Assembly (NCBI RefSeq): GCF_021431965.1
Contig: NZ_CP090370.1
Coordinates: 2,294,001-2,358,000 of the forward strand
Length of the DNA: 64,000 bases
Source of the DNA: Erythrobacter sp. SDW2
GTDB lineage: Bacteria > Pseudomonadota > Alphaproteobacteria > Sphingomonadales > Sphingomonadaceae
Direction of reading: 5' to 3'
The position numbers and the translations under genes were made by a program. The notes under the pieces are model-generated. The model was not told the origin of the DNA. It was given only the letters and a program-made list of their open reading frames with translations, and ran no database searches. Of the stretch, positions 17,430 through 25,267 are shown one piece after another (positions within the stretch are counted from its first letter, which is position 1; every line of letters starts with the position of its first letter).

Positions 17430-17806
17430 GGCACTGGCCCTTTGCGCATGGCCCGCGATGTTGCAAGCGCGAAGGAACGCTCACGGCGCTGATGAGAGTG
17501 TGGCAGCCGCTGGCAAAAGCGGTGTGCAGACAAACCCGGATAACGGGACATCCGGTGGATGTTGCCAGCCCCATTTTCGCACTCGAGAGGGATCCGCGGT
17601 CCTGTTGGTGGTACCGACCGCATGCTCGCGGTGACCGGTTCGAATTCCACGCCGCCTGATCGGTTGTTGCGGATGAACAAGGGAAAGACCGGACACACCG
17701 TTTCCACGGCATGCCCGGTCTCCCGTGCGAGGACCATGCGACCCTGGGTGGGGTGCGGGTGGAGAGTCCGGCCCGCAGGTGGGGTTGGCCCCCGCCGGGC
17801 CTGTTA
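17430..17806. other. 377-bp gene-free stretch with structured hairpin
   Basis: No recognisable gene lies between lysK and the Pro-rich membrane protein gene. The strongest structure is at 17686-17721: AGACCGG and CCGGTCT enclose symmetrical 5-nt internal loops and an inner CCGT-TTCC-ACGG hairpin. A second GC-rich stem, with GCCCGC facing GGGC around 17770-17800, could end transcription of the gene at 17807. A 103-codon minus-strand frame (17426-17737) ends in an ATGA overlap with the lysK start, but its composition is not protein-like and I match it to no family. The lysK promoter or leader should be here. Confidence 0.5.
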
Positions 17807-18883
17807 TCAGCCGTAAGCCGGGGTCATCGCGCCGAACCCACTTTCGCGCGAAGCCAAGAGCAGGCGGGCGCGCCGACGACGGGCCTTTCGCGTGCGGAAC
17901 GGGTTGGCATCGTCCGGTTCGGCATCGACCATCCGTTCGATCATCCGGCTTCGCGCCGAGGTGTTCTCCGGGGCGGGGTTCTGCACATCGTCAGATGGCA
18001 CTTCCGGCTCATCATAGCGCGGTTCGGTCCGGGCCTGGCTGGTTGCACGCTCGACCAACGCCACGCCGCCACCGAGTGCCATTGACGGCCGCGGATCGAT
18101 AGCAGGCGACATCACCGGACGCGGTGCGTTGTCCCGGGTGAAGAGCGGCGCGCGAGCCGGCTCGGGCTCGATGGCCGGCTTCGACGGTTGGCTCCTGCTT
18201 ACTACGGTCGGCTGAGGGGCAGCTGCAACCGGGCGTGAGCGGCGGCGCCACCACACGACTGCGGCAACAGCCAGCCCGATCGGGATCAGGTCTGCCAGCG
18301 CAGCGGCGAGCAGGCCGACAAAGCCGCTTTCGCCGGCATTTTCCAATTCGTTCGTCTGTACTGCGGTATTGTCTGTCGGCAGCGGCAGGGTCGGATCATA
18401 TTCCGCAATTGGCGGACTGGTTTCCCTGCCGAGCGACTCTTCAATCGGATTGGATTCTTCGGTCGGGACAACGGGAGTGCTGGCCACGGGCGAAGCGGGG
18501 GTGCGGGTCGGCACCACAGCGCTGCGAGCGGCGACGGGCGTAGTGTTCGCTGCAGCAGTTGTTGTCGGCTGTGCCGCCGGTGCGTCAACCTCGGCCGTTG
18601 CCGCCGGCGAAGGTTCGGGTGTGTCCTGCACCTGCGGGTTCGACACGTACCGGCGCGCCGTATCCGGGCTGTTGGTCGTGACCGGCGCAGGGGCCGGAGC
18701 GACCGGGCTCTGCATGATCGGCGGCGACGGGAAGGTCGGGCTCGGGGCCGGAACCGAAGTCGTCGTCGGCATCGGCGCAGGCATGCTCTGGGCATCCTGT
18801 GCAAAGCCAGGGGTGGGTCCAAGCGCCAGGATCGCGGCTATCGCAACCGGGGCGCAACGAGCGGTGAGTCGAGTGTTGGTCAT
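17807..18883 (-). CDS. Pro/Ala/Thr-rich membrane-anchored protein, unknown function
   Basis: A 358-residue protein with a signal peptide (AAILALGPTPGFAQ, cleavage near residue 28). A long low-complexity Pro/Thr/Ala segment (about 30-170) is followed by one transmembrane helix (about 188-210, LLAAALADLIPIGLAVAAVVWW) and a basic stop-transfer RRRSR. A C-terminal region of about 145 residues with RTRKARRRRARLLLASRESG closes it. The layout suggests a periplasmic extended linker tethered in the inner membrane with a cytoplasmic tail. I do not recognise a family. Confidence 0.6.
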   Translation of the reverse strand: MTNTRLTARCAPVAIAAILALGPTPGFAQDAQSMPAPMPTTTSVPAPSPTFPSPPIMQSPVAPAPAPVTTNSPDTARRYVSNPQVQDTPEPSPAATAEVDAPAAQPTTTAAANTTPVAARSAVVPTRTPASPVASTPVVPTEESNPIEESLGRETSPPIAEYDPTLPLPTDNTAVQTNELENAGESGFVGLLAAALADLIPIGLAVAAVVWWRRRSRPVAAAPQPTVVSRSQPSKPAIEPEPARAPLFTRDNAPRPVMSPAIDPRPSMALGGGVALVERATSQARTEPRYDEPEVPSDDVQNPAPENTSARSRMIERMVDAEPDDANPFRTRKARRRRARLLLASRESGFGAMTPAYG

Positions 18884-19089
18884 AACACGCTAAAAACCCG
18901 CCGCTCTCCGAGCCGGTTCCTGTAATCCGGCGTTCAGAAAGCAATAAGAGTTTGATTTATTTGCTTTTCAGAGACACGAGTTGCGGCAAGAGCCGCAGGG
19001 CTTGCGACGAAACGAAGCTGCGTTCGGGGCGATTTCGGGTCAAACTTTCCGGTTCTGGGGATCGGCAAGGTGGCTCGCGCGGCACGATC

Positions 19090-19461
19090 TCATTCATAGC
19101 TGACTACCTCGAATTCGATGCCATCCCAGTCGAAGAAATAGAACCGCCGCCCCGGCTCGTAATCGCCGTGGCTGAAGGGGGTAAGTCCGTGTTCGATGAC
19201 CACGCCCTCGGCCGCATCGAGATCGTCCACCAGCACTCCGACATGGTTGAGAGGGACACCCTTCTGGTAGCCACCCCGGGCGGCCTCATTGGTATAGATC
19301 GCCAGATAGGTCGTCTCGTCCCCGACATGGATGGTCCACCCGCCCATGGCCGATGGCCCGCGCCAGCGTTCGTGCCAGCCAAGCAGTTGCTGGAACAGCG
19401 CGGAGCTGCGTTCGGGATCGGTGACGGTGATATTGGCGTGTTCGAGTTGGCCCTTCGGCAT
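19090..19461 (-). CDS. VOC (glyoxalase/dioxygenase superfamily) protein
   Basis: A 123-residue single-domain VOC protein. The two beta-alpha-beta-beta-beta modules are visible: QLEHANITVTDPERSSALF at the start and PLNHVGVLVDDLDAAE in the middle, ending with FFDWDGIEFEVVSYE, whose Glu residues fit the metal site. Catalytic function cannot be told from sequence; VOC members include lyases, dioxygenases and antibiotic-binding proteins. I chose the start MPKGQLEHAN because AGGAG lies 7-8 nt before it. It is divergent from soxR with a shared SoxR box, so it is probably induced by redox-cycling stress. Confidence 0.82.
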   Translation of the reverse strand: MPKGQLEHANITVTDPERSSALFQQLLGWHERWRGPSAMGGWTIHVGDETTYLAIYTNEAARGGYQKGVPLNHVGVLVDDLDAAEGVVIEHGLTPFSHGDYEPGRRFYFFDWDGIEFEVVSYE

Positions 19462-19496
19462 GGTGCATCTCCTGTTGCGATGCACAGCTTTTGCAA

Positions 19497-19514
19497 TCTC
19501 AAGCTAACTTGAGG
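19497..19514. promoter_or_regulatory. SoxR box between divergent VOC and soxR genes
   Basis: TCTCAAGCTAACTTGAGG is an inverted repeat (CTCAAG-N4-CTTGAG) nearly identical to the E. coli soxS operator, which is CCTCAAG-TTAA-CTTGAGG. It fits within a 19-20-nt spacer of a candidate plus-strand promoter (TTGCAA at 19491; AAGTAT near 19517). It also overlaps TTGACC on the minus strand for the VOC gene. Confidence 0.85.
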
Positions 19515-19545
19515 TCAAGTATTATTTTCGCTACCAGCATGGCCG

Positions 19546-19983
19546 ATGAAAGCAGACGATCTCTTGCCCATCGGCGAACTCGCCCGCCGCACCGGTCTCT
19601 CGGTCTCGGCCATCCGCTATTACGAAGATCAGGGGCTCGTCACCGCTCTGCGAACCGGCGGCAATCAGCGGCGCTTCCTGCGCGGGGACATCCGCCGGCT
19701 TAGCTTCATCCTCATCGCCCAGAAGCTCGGCCTGTCGCTGGGCGAGATCGAGGCACAGCTCGCCCGCCTGCCCCAGGGCCGCAACCCTACGGCTGCCGAC
19801 TGGAAGAAGATCAGCGGTTCCATCCGCACGCGCATCGACGCCCAGATCGCCCGGCTGGAGAAGGTGCGCGAGGATCTCGACGGCTGCATCGGCTGCGGCT
19901 GCCTGTCCTTGAAGAAATGCGCCCTCTACAACGCCGGTGACACTTGGGGCGAAAGCGGCAGCGGCCCGCGCGTGCTGCGCTAG
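19546..19983 (+). CDS. soxR: Redox-sensitive transcriptional activator SoxR
   Basis: A 145-residue MerR-family regulator. The N-terminal winged HTH (PIGELARRTGLSVSAIRYYEDQGL, about 8-31) and dimerisation helix are followed by the [2Fe-2S] ligands Cys114, Cys117, Cys119 and Cys125 (CIGCGCLSLKKC), the exact SoxR spacing. Oxidation of the cluster by redox-active compounds activates transcription from promoters with over-long spacers. No soxS is present, as is usual outside enterics. The adjacent VOC gene is its likely target through the box at 19497-19514. Its end overlaps the convergent sixA-like gene by 4 nt. Confidence 0.95.
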   Translation: MKADDLLPIGELARRTGLSVSAIRYYEDQGLVTALRTGGNQRRFLRGDIRRLSFILIAQKLGLSLGEIEAQLARLPQGRNPTAADWKKISGSIRTRIDAQIARLEKVREDLDGCIGCGCLSLKKCALYNAGDTWGESGSGPRVLR

Positions 19984-20510
19984 CTGCCGTCGGGCCCCAG
20001 CGCCGGGTCGAGATCGCGCGGGCGGGTGAAGTGGACCAGCGTGCCGTTCTCGCCGCCAAGCTGGTCCCAGCTATCGATGGCGAGCTCGATCACCGCGAAG
20101 GCGGCAGTCGGGAACTTGGTGCTCGCTTCGTCGAACAGGGCGTTCTCGTTGGCGGGGGCAATCAGCCGCAACAGCATTTCCTGCAGGCCCGGGTTGTGGG
20201 CGCAGATCAACACGGAGTCCGCATCCCCGGCCTTTTCCTGGATAACGTCGATCATGGTGTCGGCGCTGGATAGATAGAGGCGCTGGTCGAAACGCGGCGA
20301 GAGGCCCAACTCGGCAGACTCCAACGTTTTCTTGACCCGCTCCGCCGGGCTGGCGAGCAGCATGTCGAAGGAATAGTCGCTGCCCCGGATATGCGCGCCC
20401 ATCAGCGCCCCGCCGCGGCGGCCACGGTTGTTGAGCCCGCGGTCGAAATCGCGTGTCGACATATCGTCCCAGTCGGATTTCGCATGCCGCAGCAGGCCCA
20501 GGGTTTTCAT
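19980..20510 (-). CDS. SixA-like histidine phosphatase family protein
   Basis: A 176-residue phosphoglycerate-mutase-fold phosphatase. The phospho-accepting RHG motif appears as LLRHAKSDWDD (about 6-16), and the second catalytic His is in CAHNPGLQEML (about 103-113). SixA homologues dephosphorylate phospho-histidine, for example on phosphotransfer proteins; other small-molecule substrates are possible. Its ATG overlaps the stop of the helicase gene in an ATGA arrangement, so the two are translationally coupled. No signal peptide is seen. Confidence 0.88.
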   Translation of the reverse strand: MKTLGLLRHAKSDWDDMSTRDFDRGLNNRGRRGGALMGAHIRGSDYSFDMLLASPAERVKKTLESAELGLSPRFDQRLYLSSADTMIDVIQEKAGDADSVLICAHNPGLQEMLLRLIAPANENALFDEASTKFPTAAFAVIELAIDSWDQLGGENGTLVHFTRPRDLDPALGPDGS

Positions 20511-23257
20511 CGGTCGTGCGATTCCTCTCGCGGTGCCGTAGCGGCATCGTCGCTGTCCCTATTCACCTTCGGCGGCCCGGCTGCAACCCGCTTCAAAGCC
20601 TCATCCAGCGTCAGCCGTATGACAGGCGTTCCCGGCGGAAAGGCGCTGAGGAGCCGCGTGGGAAAGGCGGACGACAGCACGACAAAATGTCCGGCATCCT
20701 CGCGGCTGCGGATCAAGCGCCCGAAGGCCTGCGCCAGCCGCGCACGGATGAGGCGGTCGTCATAGGCACCGCCCCCGTTCGCAGCCCGACGTGCCCGGTG
20801 CAGGATCGTCGGTCGAGGCCAAGGCACTGCCTCCATCACCACGCAGCGCAGGCTTTCGCCCGGCACATCGACTCCGTCGCGCAAGGCATCGGTGCCGAGC
20901 AGGCTGGCCTTGCGGTCATCGCGGAAAATATCGGTCAGCGTGCCGGTGTCGATCGGGTCGACATGCTGGGCGTAGAGCGGCAGCCCGGCCCGCGCCAGCC
21001 GGTCGGCAATGCGGCCATAGACCGCGCGCAACCGCTTGATCGCGGTGAACAGGCCCAGCGCGCCGCCTCCCGCTGCCTCGATCAAGCGGCCGTAAGCCCC
21101 CGCCAGCGCCGCCAGGTCGCCGCGCTTGATATCGGTCACGATCAGGACCTCTGCCCGGCCGGCATAATCGAACGGACTCTGCGCGCTGGATGTCAGCGGT
21201 TGCAGTTCCAGATGCGGCGCGCCGCTCGCTTCGATCGCGGCCTGCCAGTCCTCGCCGGTTTCGCCCCGGTCTGTCAGCGTCGCGCTGGTCAGCATCACGC
21301 CGTGCGCGGGTTCCAGCACGACATGGGCGAAGGGCTTCATCGGGTCGAGCCAGTGGCGGTGGATGCCGATGTCGAATTCGCGCATGTCGCCCCGTTCCAC
21401 CGCAAACCAGTCGACGAAATCGGGATCGGCCGGTCCGCCGAGCCGCGCCAGCAGCGATTCCCATGCAGCAAGCAGGTCGATCCGCCAGCGCAGCGAGTGC
21501 CGCGCGCCCTCGATCCGCGCCCGGCCCTGCCCGTCGAGCCAGTCGGGCGCATCCTCCAGCACCGCCTCCAGCCGCCCGGCGAGCTTCATCAGCGGCGCAC
21601 GGATCGCCGCCAGCGCCACCCCAGCATCCTGCGCCGCCTCGATCAGCGCACCCGGCAGCGAGGCCACCTCGGTCTCGATTCCGTAGCCCGCATCCTGCGC
21701 CCCGCTTTCGTCGCGGGCATAGGCGAGCGCGCGGACGTGGCCGAGCAGGGCCTCGACCGGGCCGAAGGGTTGCCCCTCCGCGATCCGCCCCAGCCAGCCA
21801 TCCGAGGGCAAGCGTCCTGCCGCCTCGACGGCCGCCTCCACCGCTTCGCCGCCAGCATCATCATAGCTCGCAACATCTGCCAGCCGCGCCGCCAGCCCGC
21901 GCCGCCGCCCACGATTGCCCTTTTCCGGCCCCACGATCCAGCGGCGCAGCTCGATCGCCTCCGCCCCGGTCAGCGCAGCGGCAAAGGTGCTGTCGGCGGC
22001 GTCGAAGACGTGATGGCCTTCGTCGAAGATCACCCGGGTCGGCGGCTGCCCCTGGTGCCGACCGCGCGCGGCATTGACCATCACCAGCGCATGGTTGGCG
22101 ATGACCAGGTCGGCCTGAGCACTCGCTCGCGCGGCGCGTTCGATGAAGCACTTCCGATAGTGCGGGCAGCCGGCATAGATACACTCGCCGCGCTGGTCGG
22201 TCAGCGCCGCAACCCCGCGCTTGCGAAACAGCGTGCCGAGCCAGCCGGGCAGATCGCCACCGATCATGTCGCCATCGGCGCTATAGGCGGCCCAGCGGGC
22301 CACCAGTTGCGCCAGGATCGCCGGGCGACCGGCAAAGCCGCCTTGCAGCGCATCCTCCAGATTGAGCAGGCAGAGGTAGTTCTCGCGCCCCTTGCGCACC
22401 ACCACCGGCTGCGAACCGTCGGCGCGCTGCGCGGGCCATGCCCGGCGGCTCTCACGCCGCAGCTGGCGCTGGAGGTTCTTGGTGTAGGTGCTGACCCAGA
22501 CTGTGCCTTGCGACTTCTCCGCCCACAACGAAGCCGGGGCGAGATAGCCCAGCGTCTTGCCGATCCCGGTGCCCGCTTGCGCCAGCAGTACATGCGGCAG
22601 GGCGCGCTTGTCCCGCGGCGCAAAGACCTTGGCGACGTCCTGCGCATAGGCTCGCTGGCCCTCGCGCTGCTCGGCTCCCTCACCCGTCAGACGCTCGAGC
22701 TGCGCCGCGACCTCGGCTTGGCCCAGCATCACCTGTGCCGGTTGCGGGCGCTCGGGTGCTTCCTCCCACTCGGGCAGGCGCGCAAAGAGCCATTTCTCGG
22801 CCTTATCGGGTTTGGCTACGTGGGGTGCCAGCACTCCCGCCCAAGGCCAGCGCAGCCGGGCCAGCGATTGCAGCACGCTCCATGCACCTTCGCGCTCGGC
22901 CCATTCCGCACTTTCGCATCTTTCCAGCAGTTTGCCTGCGGCTCTTTGCAGCAGTTCGGGCACTGCCGCGTCATCACGTGGCTCGTCCAGGTCGAGCGCA
23001 TGCGCCAGGCCCTTGGGCGTCGGCACACAGAACTTGGCCGGATGGACGAAGGCAAACAGCTCCAGCAGATCGAGCCCGGAAAGATCCGGATATCCCAGCC
23101 GCGTCGCCACCAGCGGGGCGTTGAGCAACAGCACCGGCGTATCCGCCGCCGCGTTGATTGCCTCGCCTTTCGAGCACCCGCGCGTATCCCGGTTGCCGTC
23201 CTTCAGCCAAGTCCCGGCGTGGCTCGCGTGCAGCGCTGGAAGGGGGATCGCGGGCAT
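20507..23257 (-). CDS. DinG/XPD-like ATP-dependent DNA helicase
   Basis: A 916-residue superfamily 2 helicase. After an N-terminal extension of ~170 residues of uncertain fold, Walker A (LAQAGTGIGKT, about 225-235) and motif Ia (WVSTYTKNLQRQL) are followed by an Fe-S-type cysteine set (NYLCLL, GECIYAGCPHYRKC), the DEGH box (VIFDEGHHVFDAA) and C-terminal helicase motifs (VMLTSATLTDRG; LLGTDALRDGVDVPG; QAFGRLIRSREDAGHF). DinG-type enzymes unwind DNA with 5'-to-3' polarity during recombination and R-loop removal. It is translationally coupled to the SixA-like phosphatase; the functional link is unknown. Confidence 0.88.
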   Translation of the reverse strand: MPAIPLPALHASHAGTWLKDGNRDTRGCSKGEAINAAADTPVLLLNAPLVATRLGYPDLSGLDLLELFAFVHPAKFCVPTPKGLAHALDLDEPRDDAAVPELLQRAAGKLLERCESAEWAEREGAWSVLQSLARLRWPWAGVLAPHVAKPDKAEKWLFARLPEWEEAPERPQPAQVMLGQAEVAAQLERLTGEGAEQREGQRAYAQDVAKVFAPRDKRALPHVLLAQAGTGIGKTLGYLAPASLWAEKSQGTVWVSTYTKNLQRQLRRESRRAWPAQRADGSQPVVVRKGRENYLCLLNLEDALQGGFAGRPAILAQLVARWAAYSADGDMIGGDLPGWLGTLFRKRGVAALTDQRGECIYAGCPHYRKCFIERAARASAQADLVIANHALVMVNAARGRHQGQPPTRVIFDEGHHVFDAADSTFAAALTGAEAIELRRWIVGPEKGNRGRRRGLAARLADVASYDDAGGEAVEAAVEAAGRLPSDGWLGRIAEGQPFGPVEALLGHVRALAYARDESGAQDAGYGIETEVASLPGALIEAAQDAGVALAAIRAPLMKLAGRLEAVLEDAPDWLDGQGRARIEGARHSLRWRIDLLAAWESLLARLGGPADPDFVDWFAVERGDMREFDIGIHRHWLDPMKPFAHVVLEPAHGVMLTSATLTDRGETGEDWQAAIEASGAPHLELQPLTSSAQSPFDYAGRAEVLIVTDIKRGDLAALAGAYGRLIEAAGGGALGLFTAIKRLRAVYGRIADRLARAGLPLYAQHVDPIDTGTLTDIFRDDRKASLLGTDALRDGVDVPGESLRCVVMEAVPWPRPTILHRARRAANGGGAYDDRLIRARLAQAFGRLIRSREDAGHFVVLSSAFPTRLLSAFPPGTPVIRLTLDEALKRVAAGPPKVNRDSDDAATAPREESHDR

Positions 23258-23307
23258 CGGTTATGGTGTTGGGGAAACCGGAACGAAAAGTAAACACTGC
23301 AGGGGTC

Positions 23308-23386
23308 GTCATCCCAGCGAAAGCTGGGATCTCTGACGGCCAGGCGCCACTTTGTCGAAACCGATCCCAGCTTTCGCTGGGATGAC
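23308..23386. repeat. REPIN-like inverted repeat doublet, copy 1
   Basis: Two arms, GTCATCCCAGCGAAAGCTGG plus GATC and its exact reverse complement, face each other across 31 nt (arms 23308-23331 and 23363-23386). Each arm is itself a hairpin, ATCCCAGC-GAAA-GCTGGGAT. It lies between the helicase and ubiA genes. Copy 2 at 24330-24408 has identical arms and an unrelated spacer of the same length. Confidence 0.9.
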
Positions 23387-23394
23387 GGATGAGG

Positions 23395-24309
23395 TTATGC
23401 GTTCCCCACCACGAAGCACGCCGCTGCCATCAGCGCCCCGGCCCAGCGGTTCGAGCGGAACCGCTCCAGCGGGTTGGCAGGATCGGCCGGGTCGAGCGTC
23501 ACCACCTGCCATGCCAGATGTCCGGCCACCGGCAGCAAGGCCAACAGCGCGATCCAGTCCGCTCGCAACAGCCAGATGCCGAGCGCCCACAGCGCCACTG
23601 CCCCGGCGTAGAACAGCGCCACGCCTGCCGTGACGCTCTCACCCAGACGCAAGGCGCTCGACTTGATGCCGACCATCGCGTCGTCCTCCCGGTCCTGCAG
23701 CGCGTAGATCGTGTCGTAGCCGATCACCCACAGCGCCGAACCGCCATAGACTGCCGCCAGCGCGGGCAGCTGGTCCAGCCGGAACTGCGCCCAGCCGACC
23801 AGCAGCCCCCAGGTAAAGACCATCCCCAGCCACGCCTGCGGCCACCAGGTGATGCGCTTCATAAAGGGATAGGCTGCGACCAGCGCGAGGCTCGCCAGCG
23901 CCACCAGCTGCGCCTCGAACCGCAATTGCAGCAGGACGAGGAGCCCGATCAGACAGAGCGCGAGCAACCACCCCCACGCCGTCTTGCGCGACACCCGCCC
24001 GCTCGCCACCGGGCGGCTGGCGGTGCGCGCCACCTGACGGTCGAGATCGGCGTCAACGATATCGTTATAGACGCACCCCGCCCCGCGCATGGCGATACTG
24101 CCGAGCAGGAGCCAGCCGAGCATGGCCAGCTGCCATCCTGCCCCCGCCAGCCATACGCCCCAGACGCAGGGCCAGAACAGCAGCCACCAGCCAATCGGAC
24201 GATCGAACCGGGCGAGCATTGCTAGATCCCTGGGTACCTGGGGCAGGCGCGCGACCAAGCCCCGATGCTCGGAATCTGGGACGACATCGGTCGGGGCAGC
24301 GTCGGACAT
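23395..24309 (-). CDS. ubiA: 4-hydroxybenzoate octaprenyltransferase
   Basis: A 304-residue integral membrane prenyltransferase that attaches the polyprenyl tail to 4-hydroxybenzoate in ubiquinone synthesis. The two Asp-rich Mg-diphosphate motifs are NDIVDADLDRQVARTASRP (about 82-100) and YDTIYALQDREDD (about 194-206). About eight transmembrane helices surround them. The last codons lie just beyond repeat copy 1 and the first codons just before copy 2, so the gene is bracketed by identical repeats. The flanking genes have other functions, so it is a single-gene unit. Confidence 0.95.
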   Translation of the reverse strand: MSDAAPTDVVPDSEHRGLVARLPQVPRDLAMLARFDRPIGWWLLFWPCVWGVWLAGAGWQLAMLGWLLLGSIAMRGAGCVYNDIVDADLDRQVARTASRPVASGRVSRKTAWGWLLALCLIGLLVLLQLRFEAQLVALASLALVAAYPFMKRITWWPQAWLGMVFTWGLLVGWAQFRLDQLPALAAVYGGSALWVIGYDTIYALQDREDDAMVGIKSSALRLGESVTAGVALFYAGAVALWALGIWLLRADWIALLALLPVAGHLAWQVVTLDPADPANPLERFRSNRWAGALMAAACFVVGNA

Positions 24310-24329
24310 GGCTTGCTCCTACCTAACTC

Positions 24330-24408
24330 GTCATCCCAGCGAAAGCTGGGATCGTGGGCCTCCGGACCCCTGGTTGCCGATAGCGATCCCAGCTTTCGCT
24401 GGGATGAC
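24330..24408. repeat. REPIN-like inverted repeat doublet, copy 2
   Basis: Arms identical to copy 1 (24330-24353 and 24385-24408) with a different 31-nt spacer. It sits between the divergent ubiA and rsmE starts, 21 nt upstream of each, so any promoter for either gene must overlap or lie within it. Confidence 0.9.
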
Positions 24409-24429
24409 GGATGTGGTTTAGGAACTCCC

Positions 24430-25179
24430 ATGCCCGCAACGCCCGCCTGGCCGCCCCGCTCCGCCCCGCGCCTGTTCGTGCCGCAGCCGGTGACGGCTGG
24501 CGCCCCGGTAACCGTCGACGGGAACGCCGCACATTACCTGGGCAAGGTGATGCGGATTGCGCCGGGTGACGCGGTGATCCTGTGCGACAACGAAACAGGC
24601 GAATGGGCCTGCAAGGTGCTCGACGCCGGCAAGCGGCAAGTGATGCTGGAGCCGGTCGAGATGCTGCGCCCACGCGAAGAGGTGCCAGATTTCTGGCTCG
24701 TGCCTGCCTTGCTCAAGAAAGACCGCTTCGACCTGGTGCTGGAGAAAGCGACCGAGCTGGGCGTGCGTGCAGTCCGGCCCGTCGTTACCCGCCGCTGCGT
24801 CGCCGATAAGCTCAATGCTGATCGGGCGCGGATGATCGTCACTGAAGCCGCCGAGCAATGCGCCCGCACCGCCCTGCCCGACCTCGCCGAGCCGGTGAAG
24901 CTCGATAGCTTGCTGCGCGCCTGGCCGACGGACCGCGCGCTGTTTTTCGCCGACGAACTCGGCGGCGAACCGGCAGACCAAGCCTTCCGCGCCAACACCG
25001 GCCCTGCCGCGCTGCTGACCGGCCCCGAAGGCGGCTTCGACGAGGCCGAGCGCGCAGCCATCCGCGCCTTGCCCCAGGCCCGTGCCATCACCCTTGGCCC
25101 GCGCATCCTGCGCGGCGAGACTGCTGCCATTGCCGCCACCGCGCTGTGGATGGGCACGGTCGGCGACTGGCGGGCTTAG
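24430..25179 (+). CDS. rsmE: 16S rRNA (uracil1498-N3)-methyltransferase
   Basis: A 249-residue SPOUT-class methyltransferase that methylates U1498 of 16S rRNA. The N-terminal PUA-like domain (APRLFVPQPV; AAHYLGKVMRIAPGD) is followed by KKDRFDLVLEKATELGVRAVRPVVTRRC and the knotted SAM site LLTGPEGGFDEAE and ITLGPRILRGETAAIAA. The ATG giving MPATPAWPP is the first sensible start; the frame continues upstream only through the repeat doublet. A terminator-like hairpin follows. Confidence 0.93.
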   Translation: MPATPAWPPRSAPRLFVPQPVTAGAPVTVDGNAAHYLGKVMRIAPGDAVILCDNETGEWACKVLDAGKRQVMLEPVEMLRPREEVPDFWLVPALLKKDRFDLVLEKATELGVRAVRPVVTRRCVADKLNADRARMIVTEAAEQCARTALPDLAEPVKLDSLLRAWPTDRALFFADELGGEPADQAFRANTGPAALLTGPEGGFDEAERAAIRALPQARAITLGPRILRGETAAIAATALWMGTVGDWRA

Positions 25180-25205
25180 GTTACAGACATCGCCCACAAG
25201 ATTTG

Positions 25206-25236
25206 CGGTTTCATCTGGAAACCGAAATTTCTTTCC
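25206..25236 (+). terminator. Intrinsic terminator after rsmE
   Basis: CGGTTTC (25206-25212) and GAAACCG (25218-25224) form a 7-bp stem with a 5-nt loop, followed by a U-rich tract (AAATTTCTTTCCCTT). It separates rsmE from gshA. Confidence 0.55.
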
Positions 25237-25267
25237 CTTGCCATTTTCGCGGCCTAACGGCGACTTC

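Noticed and set aside
17740-17790. Possible RNase P RNA fragment, from the GGAGAGTCCGG word
   Set aside because: The conserved GAGGAAAGTCCGG core and other RNase P helices are absent.
17559-17816. Short plus-strand open frame in the gap after lysK
   Set aside because: No ribosome site, no family resemblance, and it overlaps a structured region and the next gene's end.
20453-23293. A 946-codon plus-strand open frame opposite the helicase gene
   Set aside because: It mirrors the codon structure of the minus-strand helicase and has the Arg/Gln/His-rich composition of antisense frames in GC-rich DNA; no domain is recognisable.
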